Shown one piece after another: positions 1 to 11,827 of a stretch of DNA of 64,000 nt. Under the pieces are notes generated by a model that ran no database searches, had not been told where the DNA came from, and saw only the letters and a program-made list of their open reading frames with translations. The first letter of the stretch is position 1. Every line of letters begins with the position of its first letter. The position numbers and the translations under genes are program-made. Source of the DNA: Pseudomonadota bacterium (lineage in GTDB: Bacteria > Pseudomonadota > Gammaproteobacteria > Berkiellales > Berkiellaceae); NCBI GenBank assembly GCA_018241965.1, contig JAFECS010000038.1:1-64000 (forward strand), read 5' to 3'.

Positions 1-1009
1 CTACTCGTTCTTCTGACACGTTTCGAGCACGAGCATCAGCAACAACTGTCGTTAAATCAACTGCAGGTGCAACGGGTTTAACTACTGGCGCTGCATTAGC
101 TTGATCTTGTGCTGGCTTTTGGGCAAGAGCATCAGCAACAACAGCCGTTAAATCAACTGCAGGCTTAACTTCGACTGCAGGATTAGCTTGTGCTTGGGCA
201 GGTTTACTAAGGATCGCATCTGCAACTGCATCAACGACATCATCTCTAGCTGCTTGTGTTGTGCTACCTAAAACTGATTTAGTTAATTTAGAGATTGCCT
301 CTGCCACTTGTGAACCAGCTTTAACAAATTTGCTCGCAATACCATCAGCTGGTACTGCCACCGGAGCAGCCGGTTTGGCACTTACTGATGGTGTCGCACT
401 TGTTTTTGCAACTTTTCCAGGTACAGCTGCTGGTACGCCTGCTGCTGCTACTGGGCCACCTACTGGACCTACAGGTGCTCCTACTGCTGCTGGCACATGA
501 CCAGGAGCAGCAGCGGCGGCGGCTAGTGGTGCAGGGGCTGGCGCAACAAAAGGGGCTGCCACAGGCGCGGCATTAGGTGCCTTATGATGCATATCTATAT
601 TCTGTAATTTTTGCTGAAGTGACTTTTGAACATTGATGGCAATAGTATCTAAGTGTTTACTGATAGAAATTTCCATGCCTTTTGCATTTACTTTTGTATC
701 AGTATGCGCATGCGTAACGGTGTTAAGTTTCAGTCTTCTAAAAACATTACCTTGCGTTTCGCTATCAGCTGCGGTAGAAGGTTCAGCTTCAATTTCTTCA
801 ACGGAAGATGGTTTTACACTAACTTTACCAACAATAGGTAATTCTTTTAAAATTTCTGGCACTTCTTCAAAAGATTCAGACGTCAGTACGTCGGTTTGTT
901 CTTTAACCTGAAAAAGTTCTTTAATATCAGTTAATAAAGCAGTAAAGTCTTTAATAGTGTCAGCTTGTTTGAACTTAACCAACAAATCTTGGATCATGCG
1001 AACGCTCAT
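1..1009 (-). CDS. Ala/Pro/Val-rich repeat protein, C-terminus outside the window
   Basis: An open frame runs from an ATG at 1009 (preceded on the minus strand by a GGGGGAA Shine-Dalgarno) to the window edge without a stop, so at least 336 residues are present and the C-terminus is missing. The first ~130 residues are mixed and charged (starting MSVRMIQDLL), with a Glu-rich stretch around 40-80. From about residue 143 the protein becomes Ala/Pro/Val/Gly-rich and low in complexity. Near the window edge a unit of the form VDLTxVVADAxAx occurs twice, separated by Ala/Pro/Gln linker, so a repeat array probably continues outside. No signal peptide or membrane segment is visible. I do not recognise the family. 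The composition resembles flexible linkers of periplasm-spanning or secreted proteins, but function is unknown. Confidence 0.75.
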   Translation of the reverse strand, partial: MSVRMIQDLLVKFKQADTIKDFTALLTDIKELFQVKEQTDVLTSESFEEVPEILKELPIVGKVSVKPSSVEEIEAEPSTAADSETQGNVFRRLKLNTVTHAHTDTKVNAKGMEISISKHLDTIAINVQKSLQQKLQNIDMHHKAPNAAPVAAPFVAPAPAPLAAAAAAPGHVPAAVGAPVGPVGGPVAAAGVPAAVPGKVAKTSATPSVSAKPAAPVAVPADGIASKFVKAGSQVAEAISKLTKSVLGSTTQAARDDVVDAVADAILSKPAQAQANPAVEVKPAVDLTAVVADALAQKPAQDQANAAPVVKPVAPAVDLTTVVADARARNVSEERV

Positions 1010-1151
1010 GTATGTTCCCCCAATTAGGATCTGGAAATAAAAACTTGCGCTAAAATATCACTTAAGTTTGTTGGGATACACACTTACGGTACAAAATTAT
1101 GACAGAGTGGTAAACAGAGCCGATGACTGTCTTAAAAGAGGTATGGCACGA

Positions 1152-3946
<2,795 letters not shown>

Positions 3947-3966
3947 GTAACATCTCCCTTTACAAT

Positions 3967-6900
3967 CTAGCTTTGCGCCATAGATTTAGCTTCTTCGATA
4001 TCCACTGTCACCAGACGAGAAACACCAGGCTCACGCATCGTAACACCTTGTAGCTGCTCGGCCATTTCTATTGCTAATTTATTATGGCTAACATAAATAA
4101 ACTGAACTGATTTTGACATTTCTTTGACCAAATTACAGAAACGTCCAACATTGTTATCATCCAACGGTGCATCCACTTCGTCTAACATACAAAAAGGAGC
4201 TGGATTTAATTGGAAAATAGCAAAAACCAAGGCCACCGCAGTGAGTGCTTTTTCTCCACCAGATAATAGTTGAATGGTGCTATTTTTCTTCCCAGGGGGC
4301 CTTGCAATCAAAGTTAACCCTGTTTCTAAAAGATCTTCGCCTGTCATCTGTAAGAACGCTTGACCACCCCCAAATAAAATGGGGAAGAGTTTAGAGAATC
4401 CTTCATTAACTTTATCAAAAGTTTCCTGGAATTTAGCGCGTGTTTCTTTATCAATTTTCTTGATCGCATTTTCCAATGTGACAAGCGCTTCATTCAAATC
4501 ATTACACTGAGAATCTAAATATTCTTTACGTTGCAGGGCTGCCTCATATTCCTCGATAGCCGCTAAATTAATTGCCCCCAAGCGTTGGATCTTATTTTCC
4601 AAATCTTCAATCATTTCTTGCCAAACTTGTTCGTTGGCATCGGCTGGCATTGTTTCAAGTAAAGTTGCCAGTGTAAATTCTGTATTCTTCAACTTTTCTA
4701 AAGCACTTTCACAACGCACTTGTAAGGCTTGCCATAACATTTTACTTTGTTCAAGCTGTTCACGAACTTGGGTTATGCGTTGCTCATGGGCAAATAATTG
4801 CTGTTCTAAGGAACGTAACACGTTATCAATCGCGGCAACGTTGTCGCGTGCCTGATTCAATTGATCCTCAATAATAATGCGCTTTTCTAAATTTAATTCT
4901 AATTCTTCACGTAATGTCGCAATAGGTTCTTCATTTTTTTCTAGTGATAAAATAATGTTTTGAACTCTTGTTTGCGCACTTTGAATTTGTTCAGCAAACC
5001 GGGTAACGTTACTTTGTAAAGATTGTGTTTGCGTTTTCGCCGTTTGTAATTCTAAAGAAAGTTGTTGCGCAAGGTTTGAAGCTTCTTTTGCTTTTTGACG
5101 CGCAATAACAACCGCATCATGGATCTGTTGTTTATTTTGCTGTAATGATGCTTGCTCATTATTCAGGCGAGACATTTCATCAAGTGCGCCATGCAGATTG
5201 CTGCGCGAGGTTTGCACTTCCATTTGAGCGGTATGGATAATTTCTTTACATTCATTTTCTTCGCGCGTAATTTGTTGGTTGCGCTTTTGAATTTGCTCTA
5301 ACTTGTTCTGTTTGATTTTACGTTCACTTTGAAGCGCATTAATTTCTTGTTGGAATTTACTCTTTTCTTGTTGCTTCGATTCTCTTTCAAGCTCAATGTT
5401 TTTTAAAGATTCTTCATTTCCCTCAATTGCCAACTGAAGCATCTCAAGTTTTTCATTTAAAAGTAGCACTTCTTGATTTGTGCCTTTTATTTTTTCTTCT
5501 CTGGCAATCAGGCCACCTTCACTTTCATTTGACGGGTTTTTAACTTTCACCCATCCTTGCCCCATCCAATAACCTTGTGGGGTAATCACTGATTCGTGAG
5601 GTTTTAATCCTTGCAATAGTTCGGTTGCTTCATTTAAGTTCTGAGCGACAAAAACACTGTTAAGTAACTGATATATCCCCAGAGGAAAGGCTTGGGCTGT
5701 TTTAATGCAGCTCAATAGTCTTGAATCGTCAGTCGCAGGAACTTCCCCTTTTGTCCAAGCAATAAGGTTAAGATCCGATTTTTGTAAGGAATCTACTGCT
5801 TTAGCAAGACCAAGCAATTGATCTGATTGGACGCCAACGGCATCTAAGTAGCCTTCTAATACAGTTTCAATGGCCAATTCCCAACCACTTTTAACTTCGA
5901 TCAGTTGAGCCACATATTGGGTATCTAAAATCCCTTGACTCTCAAACCAAGCTTTCTTTGCTGCTTCGTCTTTACCTAAAGCTTGTGCCTGCAATGCCTT
6001 GAGCGCCGCTAATTGACCTTGTCGCTCATTAAGCACTTGTTGATTGGCCTTAATTTGGGGCCGTAATGCAGACAATTCTTGTGAAAGTTTTTCTTTTTGC
6101 GTTGATAAATCAGTTAGTTCGGTTGAAAGTGCTTCCAATTGCTCTTCTTGGATGAGAATTTTTTCATCTAATACTTGCAGCTCTGTATTATCAGTTATTG
6201 GTTGCTCACTCAATTCTTTTTGCAAACGATTGATACGTTCTTGCGTCAAGTGAATTTGCCGCTCTAATTGAGTAATTTTTGCTTTTTCAGCTTCAGCTTG
6301 ACGAGTCGGCGCCACAGCATCTTGTTGCGCTTTAGATAAACTTTCACGCCATGTTTCTTGAGCATTTTCTGCTTCTAATTGTAATGCTGAACAAAGCTCT
6401 GATTCTTCATTCGCTGACTCATATTTAGGCGCTAACGTTGCAATTTTTGCTTCAAGGGAAGTTAAACTTTGCTTATCTTGCTCTAATTGTGATTGAGAGC
6501 TTAGCAAAGTCTGCTCAGCATCTAGCTTATCCGCTAACAATTGCTGTTGTCGTTCTTGATGATGTTGGATGGATTGTTCAATTTTAGCTATTTCTCCACC
6601 GACAGAATAATAGCGTTTTTGTACTTCATTTAATGCTTCATTGGCATCAGTCTGAGCAAGACGTTGTTTTTCTTGCTCTGTTTTGAGATGTTGGGCATTT
6701 GACTGTTCTTCTTCTAATTTAACAGTTAACTCTCTGATTTTGGCATCCGTTTCCTTAATTTGCCCATCGAGTCTTTGCCATGCTAAAGCAGCTAGCTGCG
6801 CGCTCTTCTCACTTTCTTCTGCTTTTAAAATTTTGTATTGCTCTGCTGCCTGAGATTGTCTCTTTAATTTATTAAGCTGGTTTTCAAGCTCACCCCTGAT

Positions 6901-7488
6901 ATCGTTAAGCCTGGCAATGTTATCTAAAGTATGCTGAATGCGATTTTCTGTTTCTTTGCGACGTTCTTTATATTTAGAGATCCCCGCAGCTTCTTCTAAA
7001 AAGTTTCTGAGATCTTCTGGTTTAGCTTCAATAACTCGGGTAATCATGCCCTGCTCAATAATGGCATAGCTTCTAGGGCCCAAGCCGGTACCTAAAAAGA
7101 TATCGGTGATATCACGTCTGCGGCAACGTTGTCCGTTCAAGAAATAGATAGATTGGCCATCACGGCTTACTTGACGTTTAATGGCAATTTCTGAGTAAGC
7201 AGCATATTCGCCCCCCAGTTTGCCTTCGTTATTATCAAATAATAATTCTACGGTGGCTTGACCAACGGGCTTACGGGTCGTGGTCCCACTAAAAATGACA
7301 TCAGTAAGAGACCCTCCGCGCAAGTGTTTAGCGGAAGATTCCCCCATGACCCATCGCACAGCGTCTATCACATTGGATTTACCACATCCGTTAGGCCCTG
7401 CAATTGCAGTTAAATTGCTTATTAATTGGATCGTGGTGGGATCAACAAATGATTTAAAGCCTGCAAGTTTAATTTTAGTTAATCTCAT
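3967..7488 (-). CDS. smc: chromosome segregation ATPase SMC
   Basis: The 1173-residue product has the complete SMC architecture. It has an N-terminal ATPase half with Walker A GPNGCGKSN (about residues 31-39), a long coiled coil, a hinge near residues 510-650 (VKSGWELAIETVLEGYLDAV...), and a returning coiled coil. The C-terminal half carries the signature LSGGEKALTAVAL and Walker B CMLDEVDAPLDD. It compacts and segregates chromosomal DNA. It is a true SMC rather than MukB, judged by length and by the R-loop/C-motif arrangement. ScpA and ScpB are not in the window. It is probably the first gene of the smc-zipA-ligA operon. Confidence 0.97.
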   Translation of the reverse strand: MRLTKIKLAGFKSFVDPTTIQLISNLTAIAGPNGCGKSNVIDAVRWVMGESSAKHLRGGSLTDVIFSGTTTRKPVGQATVELLFDNNEGKLGGEYAAYSEIAIKRQVSRDGQSIYFLNGQRCRRRDITDIFLGTGLGPRSYAIIEQGMITRVIEAKPEDLRNFLEEAAGISKYKERRKETENRIQHTLDNIARLNDIRGELENQLNKLKRQSQAAEQYKILKAEESEKSAQLAALAWQRLDGQIKETDAKIRELTVKLEEEQSNAQHLKTEQEKQRLAQTDANEALNEVQKRYYSVGGEIAKIEQSIQHHQERQQQLLADKLDAEQTLLSSQSQLEQDKQSLTSLEAKIATLAPKYESANEESELCSALQLEAENAQETWRESLSKAQQDAVAPTRQAEAEKAKITQLERQIHLTQERINRLQKELSEQPITDNTELQVLDEKILIQEEQLEALSTELTDLSTQKEKLSQELSALRPQIKANQQVLNERQGQLAALKALQAQALGKDEAAKKAWFESQGILDTQYVAQLIEVKSGWELAIETVLEGYLDAVGVQSDQLLGLAKAVDSLQKSDLNLIAWTKGEVPATDDSRLLSCIKTAQAFPLGIYQLLNSVFVAQNLNEATELLQGLKPHESVITPQGYWMGQGWVKVKNPSNESEGGLIAREEKIKGTNQEVLLLNEKLEMLQLAIEGNEESLKNIELERESKQQEKSKFQQEINALQSERKIKQNKLEQIQKRNQQITREENECKEIIHTAQMEVQTSRSNLHGALDEMSRLNNEQASLQQNKQQIHDAVVIARQKAKEASNLAQQLSLELQTAKTQTQSLQSNVTRFAEQIQSAQTRVQNIILSLEKNEEPIATLREELELNLEKRIIIEDQLNQARDNVAAIDNVLRSLEQQLFAHEQRITQVREQLEQSKMLWQALQVRCESALEKLKNTEFTLATLLETMPADANEQVWQEMIEDLENKIQRLGAINLAAIEEYEAALQRKEYLDSQCNDLNEALVTLENAIKKIDKETRAKFQETFDKVNEGFSKLFPILFGGGQAFLQMTGEDLLETGLTLIARPPGKKNSTIQLLSGGEKALTAVALVFAIFQLNPAPFCMLDEVDAPLDDNNVGRFCNLVKEMSKSVQFIYVSHNKLAIEMAEQLQGVTMREPGVSRLVTVDIEEAKSMAQS

Positions 7489-7613
7489 TTCAATCCTAGG
7501 TTAGGTCTTAAAAATTATTCCCTATTCGGATTTGGAGCCTACGTCTAGCTCCTGCCTTACAATACATGTACACTGAATCCATGTCGAAGGGAACAGTATA
7601 CCATGGATGTGTG

Positions 7614-8033
7614 ATGAGTCAGGATGCACCAAATAATTCCTTAAAAATTCTCCTTGTGGAAAATAGCCGCACAGCAAGGTTATTGCTCTCCAGACTGCTA
7701 CAAAGCCAGGGCTATAGTGTAGAAGCCGTAAGCAGCGGCACAGAAGCTGTTGAAGCTATTTTACATTCAAATTATCACCTTGTAATTATGGATGTTTTTT
7801 TACCTCAAATGAATGGATATGAGGCCACTTCACACATCCGCGCCCTTGAAAGTGACAAGTCTAACATACCAGTCATTGCTTATACCTCTAGTACCGATGA
7901 AAAAGACAAAAAAACTTGTCTAGAAGCCGGAATGAACGATTATGTTATCAAAACCGAAGATAACGAGAGCCTGCTAAAAACATTAGCCAGTTATCAAAAT
8001 CAGATTTTTCCAGAGAATAAGAAAGTCTCCTAA
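7614..8033 (+). CDS. single-domain response regulator (receiver only)
   Basis: The product is a CheY-like receiver domain without an output domain. The phosphoacceptor Asp is in VIMDVFLP, the conserved Thr in AYTSS and the Lys in YVIKTE. The first acidic pair is reduced to VEN in LLVENSRTARLL, a pattern also found in receivers of complex signalling proteins. I chose the ATG at 7614 (MSQDAPNN), preceded by GGA nine to ten bases upstream. In-frame ATGs at 7566 and 7581 exist, but a possible -10 (TACAAT, 7558-7563) sits too close for the first. The gene is divergent from smc and has no histidine kinase beside it, so its partner is unknown. Confidence 0.85.
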   Translation: MSQDAPNNSLKILLVENSRTARLLLSRLLQSQGYSVEAVSSGTEAVEAILHSNYHLVIMDVFLPQMNGYEATSHIRALESDKSNIPVIAYTSSTDEKDKKTCLEAGMNDYVIKTEDNESLLKTLASYQNQIFPENKKVS

Positions 8034-8246
8034 ACTCCTCGCAGTCATGTTGTTGTAGTAGAGGTTTGCGAAGTTTAATTTCATTACCCAGCCTACTGCC
8101 TTAAGCGCCCCAGTTAAAGAAGTATTAGGACGCAAATATACATATCTCAGTTCACGCGTTAGGCCAACAAGAAATACAGCACTTGCAGATGCTGCAACAA
8201 AAATTGAAAATAAGAGAAAAAGTGTGAGACACGGTCCCAGAACCGC
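7983..8246 (-). pseudogene. 87-codon ORF remnant without a recognisable start
   Basis: On the minus strand a frame between a TAG (8247-8249) and the TAA at 7983-7985 is open for 87 codons and reads like real protein. It has a hydrophobic stretch (LFLLFSIFVAASASAVFLVG) followed by LTRELRYVYLRPN and ALKAVGWVMKLNFANLYYNN. There is no ATG, GTG or TTG near its beginning, and its 3' end overlaps the receiver-domain gene by 51 bases. It may be the broken tail of a gene or a repeat-derived frame. It fills the otherwise empty 227-base gap after the response regulator. Confidence 0.35.
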
Positions 8247-8260
8247 CTAATGGATTGTTT

Positions 8261-10351
8261 TTACTCAACTAAAAGCGTGCTTTTTGCGAATAGTTTTTTA
8301 GCCACTTTCCCTGAAGGACTATGCATTCTGGTATCAAATATCGCCAGATCGCCAATTATCCACAAATTTCTAGTGGCCCGCTTTTGTAAACTGTAAAGCA
8401 TATTATCGCCCACATCAAAAACAAAAGGTCGTGGATCGTTGGCACAATAAACAACGGAAAAAATAATATTATCGTATTGTTTGTCGGGTAATTCATTGAC
8501 ACAAAAAACATCAACATGAAGATCATGCATTTGTAAGGCGTGTTGAATATGTTCTTTTTGTGCCGCAAAAGCCGTGAAGATTGCTGTTTGTTTAAGGGAC
8601 GCCGCCAAGGGACCTGTGATTAACCACTTAGCAATAAACTGCGCTTGCGCTTGATTGGACCATTGATTTTGAAAAAATGTGCTTTTCCCTAGATCTTGAA
8701 TACCATGAAATTGAATTTCAGGCAAAACATCGTCTTGCAACGATAAGCTTGCCTGCGCAATCCCATGCTCTAACGGTTCTTGATAGCGGCTATTGCTTAA
8801 AGCAACTGTAAATGCATTGCCATTGCTTGGTAGCATCCCTTTATATTGTAATTGCTCAATCAGCTCTTCATCAGCCAAATCAAAACGTTGTAATTCCCAT
8901 TCCTCAGGTAATGCGCTCATTAAAGGTAAAGCGGTAATTTCTTGATTATCCCCTAAAAAGAGTGCTACTTTCGCTTTAGCCAGTGGCGCTAATACTTCTT
9001 GCACTAACAACCGATGCGCATCTTCTATAATCAGTAAATCACACGCTATCGGGCTCTCAATACTTTCCCAGTGCCCGCCTTCCAAACATTCATCATATAT
9101 TTGTTTAGCAAAAAAGGCCTGACAAGCTAGAAACTGTTCTTCAAAACTAAGGTGTTGATCTGCCGGTATGTTTTCCCTAACCCATTCTTGCCAGCGATTT
9201 TTTGCACCAATGCTTGCGGCACTTGTTTCCACTACTTCAACCAGTTGTTGGTGAATTTTGGTGCGCGAAACTTTAAGTGCACGAACTTTATCACTAAAAT
9301 CTTGAATTACTTGTTTTTGTTGTTTATTAGGGCCTAACAGCCTTGAAAATAGGTTACTTTTGTTTTTGCGCAAACATTCAGCTTGCAGCGCTATTACTGT
9401 TGCCAATTCTTTTTCATAAGCTTCATCTTGCGCTTGCAAGTCAGCAATTAATTCCTCAGTGTCTTCATCTTCACTCAGCATATCAACTGTTTTTTGTACT
9501 GACTGACTATAATCAATAGCTAGCGCCAAGGCCTTTTTATAGTGTTCACCTTGCGGTTGCTGTTTAATCGTATTTGTATAAACGTAAAATGCATTATTTT
9601 TAAAAAGAACTATTGTAGGCGGTGTTTGTTTGAGTAAGCTTGCACGAATACTCTTTGAAGCTGCAACTGCCTCAATAAATTCAGTCTTTTGAGTTCCAAC
9701 AGGCGAGGTGATAGCCAGCAACTCACCCTCTTGGAGTAAAAGCGCATGAACAGCGCTCGTAAAAGTATTTTTGTTAAAAACTTTATTACTTGGCTTTGCA
9801 CATAAAAATTCGGCTTTAGGTAAGCATGCATTAAATGATAATTGCGCCTGGGTTTCAGGTTCATAGACACTGGCATATGCTTGGCAAATGATATTAAAAT
9901 CTAGTGATTCTTTTGGCGTTTGCAGCTTAATAGCTTGTCTATTCAGAATATAACCTTGATTTTCCAATTGGCTTTGCCAATTTTCATTTATTTGATTTAA
10001 AAGCGTATTTAATGATTCAATTACTTGTTGCCAAGAAGTAAATACTTTATTGTTTTCTTCATCTAGCCATTCAAAGCGTAACCATTCATCAAAACTGTGA
10101 CTCTGGTTTTCACAATAAGCGCTTCCCATCCAGGGTAGCGCCTTGTCAAATAGCGGGATCCAAACGGGACACCAATAATATTTTTCTTCTGGATGATAAG
10201 CACTGATGGGTGCAACCCATACGTTTGGTTGCTTTTCATCAAAGGAAATATTGTTAAGATCTACAAATTCAAATGCGCTATTGTGCGTAAGTTTTGTATT
10301 GTTTAATACAACTTTAAATGCGTTATCTTGCCAGAAGTTTAGTACAGACAA
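8261..10351 (-). CDS. large protein with eroded UPF1/DNA2-type SF1 helicase motifs
   Basis: The product has 696 residues. Its C-terminal two thirds follow the order of superfamily 1 UPF1-like helicases, but most motifs are altered. A Walker A-like SPVGTQKT lies at 216-223, where GPPGTGKT would be expected. A charged coiled-coil insert spans about 290-375. A DEAA-like IIEDAH is at 441-446, a motif III-like GDNQEITALP at 467-476, motif IV-like ITGPLAASLKQTAIFTA near 578-594, motif V-like VNELPDKQYDNIIF at 618-631 and motif VI-like YSLQKRATRNLWIIGD at 653-668. The N-terminal ~190 residues are unrecognised and rich in Trp. The lysine of the P-loop is kept, but the adjacent Gly and the DE pair are not, so ATP hydrolysis is doubtful. 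It may be a helicase-derived structural or regulatory protein. It stands alone between two orphan genes. Confidence 0.75.
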   Translation of the reverse strand: MSVLNFWQDNAFKVVLNNTKLTHNSAFEFVDLNNISFDEKQPNVWVAPISAYHPEEKYYWCPVWIPLFDKALPWMGSAYCENQSHSFDEWLRFEWLDEENNKVFTSWQQVIESLNTLLNQINENWQSQLENQGYILNRQAIKLQTPKESLDFNIICQAYASVYEPETQAQLSFNACLPKAEFLCAKPSNKVFNKNTFTSAVHALLLQEGELLAITSPVGTQKTEFIEAVAASKSIRASLLKQTPPTIVLFKNNAFYVYTNTIKQQPQGEHYKKALALAIDYSQSVQKTVDMLSEDEDTEELIADLQAQDEAYEKELATVIALQAECLRKNKSNLFSRLLGPNKQQKQVIQDFSDKVRALKVSRTKIHQQLVEVVETSAASIGAKNRWQEWVRENIPADQHLSFEEQFLACQAFFAKQIYDECLEGGHWESIESPIACDLLIIEDAHRLLVQEVLAPLAKAKVALFLGDNQEITALPLMSALPEEWELQRFDLADEELIEQLQYKGMLPSNGNAFTVALSNSRYQEPLEHGIAQASLSLQDDVLPEIQFHGIQDLGKSTFFQNQWSNQAQAQFIAKWLITGPLAASLKQTAIFTAFAAQKEHIQHALQMHDLHVDVFCVNELPDKQYDNIIFSVVYCANDPRPFVFDVGDNMLYSLQKRATRNLWIIGDLAIFDTRMHSPSGKVAKKLFAKSTLLVE

Positions 10352-10373
10352 TGAACCCTCCCTGTGTATAAAA

Positions 10374-10401
10374 AAGCCGGCGAGTGGCCGGCTTCTTTTT
10401 T
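10374..10401 (-). terminator. rho-independent terminator
   Basis: A perfect 8-bp stem (AAGCCGGC / GCCGGCTT) with a GAGTG loop is flanked by A-runs on the left and T-runs on the right, so it can stop transcription in both directions. It directly follows the stop of the minus-strand gene ending at 10404. Confidence 0.85.
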
Positions 10402-10403
10402 AA

Positions 10404-10721
10404 CTATACCCCAAGTCTTGGGCGTGGGAAGTTGCGTGGATCGTCATCTCGACGTTCTGGTCTTGGTCTTTGGTGATCAGGACCCTTCTGTCTTAGACCT
10501 GCAAGTCTTGGATCAAAAGCTTGCATGGGATCAAAACCAGCGGGTGCAACTGCGTGTCTGGGTAAATGATTCGCATTTTCAAGATAATCACCATGACGAA
10601 CAGTTTCAAAGCCAAAATTTTGTGCTTTGCCGATATGTGCGCTTGCCGCATGTAACTTATCGTAATGTCTTGAGAAAGTTTTAAAGTCTTTTGGGACTTT
10701 TTGCAGTGCTTTATAGGTCAT
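10404..10721 (-). CDS. small orphan protein with Arg/Pro/Asp-rich tail
   Basis: The product has 105 residues from the ATG at 10721, which has an AGG five bases upstream; a GTG two codons earlier is possible. The first half is basic and mixed (MTYKALQKVPKDFKTFSRHY). The last 30 residues are dominated by Arg, Pro and Asp and are likely disordered. The gene ends directly at a strong intrinsic terminator, which supports expression in this orientation. An opposing frame over the same bases lacks a comparable signal. No family was recognised. Confidence 0.6.
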   Translation of the reverse strand: MTYKALQKVPKDFKTFSRHYDKLHAASAHIGKAQNFGFETVRHGDYLENANHLPRHAVAPAGFDPMQAFDPRLAGLRQKGPDHQRPRPERRDDDPRNFPRPRLGV

Positions 10722-10818
10722 ATACACCTAACCTTAAACCTAACTTATTTTTCGAAATTATAACTATGGCACAAGTCTGTGTCCATAGCCCATTTTGATT
10801 TAGCTATTTCACTTAACT

Positions 10819-11004
10819 CTAAAAATCTTTCCAGATAGGAGAGCTGTTTTCATCCACTACCCTATCTCTTTTATCGGCAATTTTCTTATGTTTTTCGGCT
10901 TCTTTCTTAACAGAATCCGGAATTTGGCTACGCTTTTGGTTAAATTCTCGCAAGAAAGAATCTATCTCGCTCATATAACCAGTTCTTTGGATCTTGTCTG
11001 CCAT
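10819..11004 (-). CDS. small charged protein downstream of nfuA
   Basis: A 61-residue, strongly charged, probably helical peptide (FLREFNQKRSQIPDSVKKEA) begins 18 bases after the end of nfuA on the same strand, consistent with cotranscription. Lys, Asp and Glu dominate and there is no signal peptide or membrane segment. I do not recognise a family with certainty. A role linked to NfuA would be guesswork. Confidence 0.6.
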   Translation of the reverse strand: MADKIQRTGYMSEIDSFLREFNQKRSQIPDSVKKEAEKHKKIADKRDRVVDENSSPIWKDF

Positions 11005-11022
11005 ATCATCCTGCTTTTTCTT

Positions 11023-11631
11023 TTAAGTGTAGTAAGGGTTCTCGCCTTGAGAATGATCAGTGACATCCACTACGGCTGTTATTTCTGGTAACTCGGCCAT
11101 CAATGTCTTTTCTATGCCTTGCTTTAAAGTGACATCTACCATACCACAACCATGGCAGCCACCACCAAAGCGCAACACCACTTCATTATTTGGGGTGATT
11201 TCTACTAAAGATACCATGCCCCCATGGCTTGCCAAGTTCGGATTCACTTCATTGTGCAAAATATAATTTACTTTCTCAGCTAAACTATCCTCATCGCTGG
11301 GTTTTACGCCACGCAAATTCGGTGCTGTAATCGCTAATTGGCCACCCATTTTATCGCTTTTGTAATCTATTTCAGCATCTTCTAAATAGCTTACGCTGGC
11401 TCTATCGATGTAAAGGGTAAACTGTTCAAAAACCAACGGGATATCGCCCGCGCGATGTTCTCCGGGCGGGCAAAAAGAAATGCTAATATCAGCGTTAGGT
11501 CGGCCAGGATAATCAAGAAATATTCTTAAGCCCATACCGGGAATGTCTTCTTTAGCAATGAGATGATTAAAATGCCCCTGCGCACTCTCGGTAATATTAA
11601 TTTTGGGGCCTGCTAGGGCATCTACACTCAT
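11023..11631 (-). CDS. nfuA: Fe-S biogenesis protein NfuA
   Basis: NfuA carries [4Fe-4S] clusters to apoproteins, notably under oxidative or iron stress. The 202-residue product has the two-domain layout: an N-terminal degenerate A-type carrier domain (about 10-105, lacking the A-type cysteines) and a C-terminal Nfu domain. The Nfu CxxC motif is in FGGGCHGCGMVDVTLKQG, where two product subunits would share a cluster. The length matches the E. coli protein. It is divergent from the small gene at 11828 across a 196-base intergenic region. Confidence 0.95.
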   Translation of the reverse strand: MSVDALAGPKINITESAQGHFNHLIAKEDIPGMGLRIFLDYPGRPNADISISFCPPGEHRAGDIPLVFEQFTLYIDRASVSYLEDAEIDYKSDKMGGQLAITAPNLRGVKPSDEDSLAEKVNYILHNEVNPNLASHGGMVSLVEITPNNEVVLRFGGGCHGCGMVDVTLKQGIEKTLMAELPEITAVVDVTDHSQGENPYYT

Positions 11632-11743
11632 TTATTCACCACGTCTAACTAATTCGTTAAAGTGCATTTTACTTGATATCTCAGAGTATTTGCTACTCAG
11701 CCAAACCTTTGGCATGATGGAGGGTATTGGCAATTGGGGATTA

Positions 11744-11772
11744 TTTATCCTGCTAATTAGGTTTGATATACT
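11744..11772 (+). promoter_or_regulatory. candidate sigma-70 promoter for the 11828 gene
   Basis: TATACT at 11767-11772 is a good -10 element. A weak TTTATC at 11744-11749 lies 17 bases upstream. It sits in the nfuA divergent region, 55 bases before the next ATG. Confidence 0.4.
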
Positions 11773-11827
11773 CCCCTTTAATGATAAACACTAGGAATTT
11801 GCAGTACTGCCACGGAGAGTTTGTTGG

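Noticed and set aside
261-500. Plus-strand Ala/Thr/Gly-rich ORF
   Set aside because: Shadow of the Ala/Pro-rich minus-strand gene, which has a ribosome binding site and a continuous frame over the whole stretch.
1010-1150. PmrA-type CTTAA direct repeat upstream of the first gene
   Set aside because: CTTAAG followed by TTTTA is only a partial match; AT-rich DNA gives such matches often.
10364-10684. Plus-strand ORF over the small gene at 10404-10721
   Set aside because: It starts inside the terminator hairpin; the minus-strand frame has a ribosome binding site and ends exactly at the terminator.
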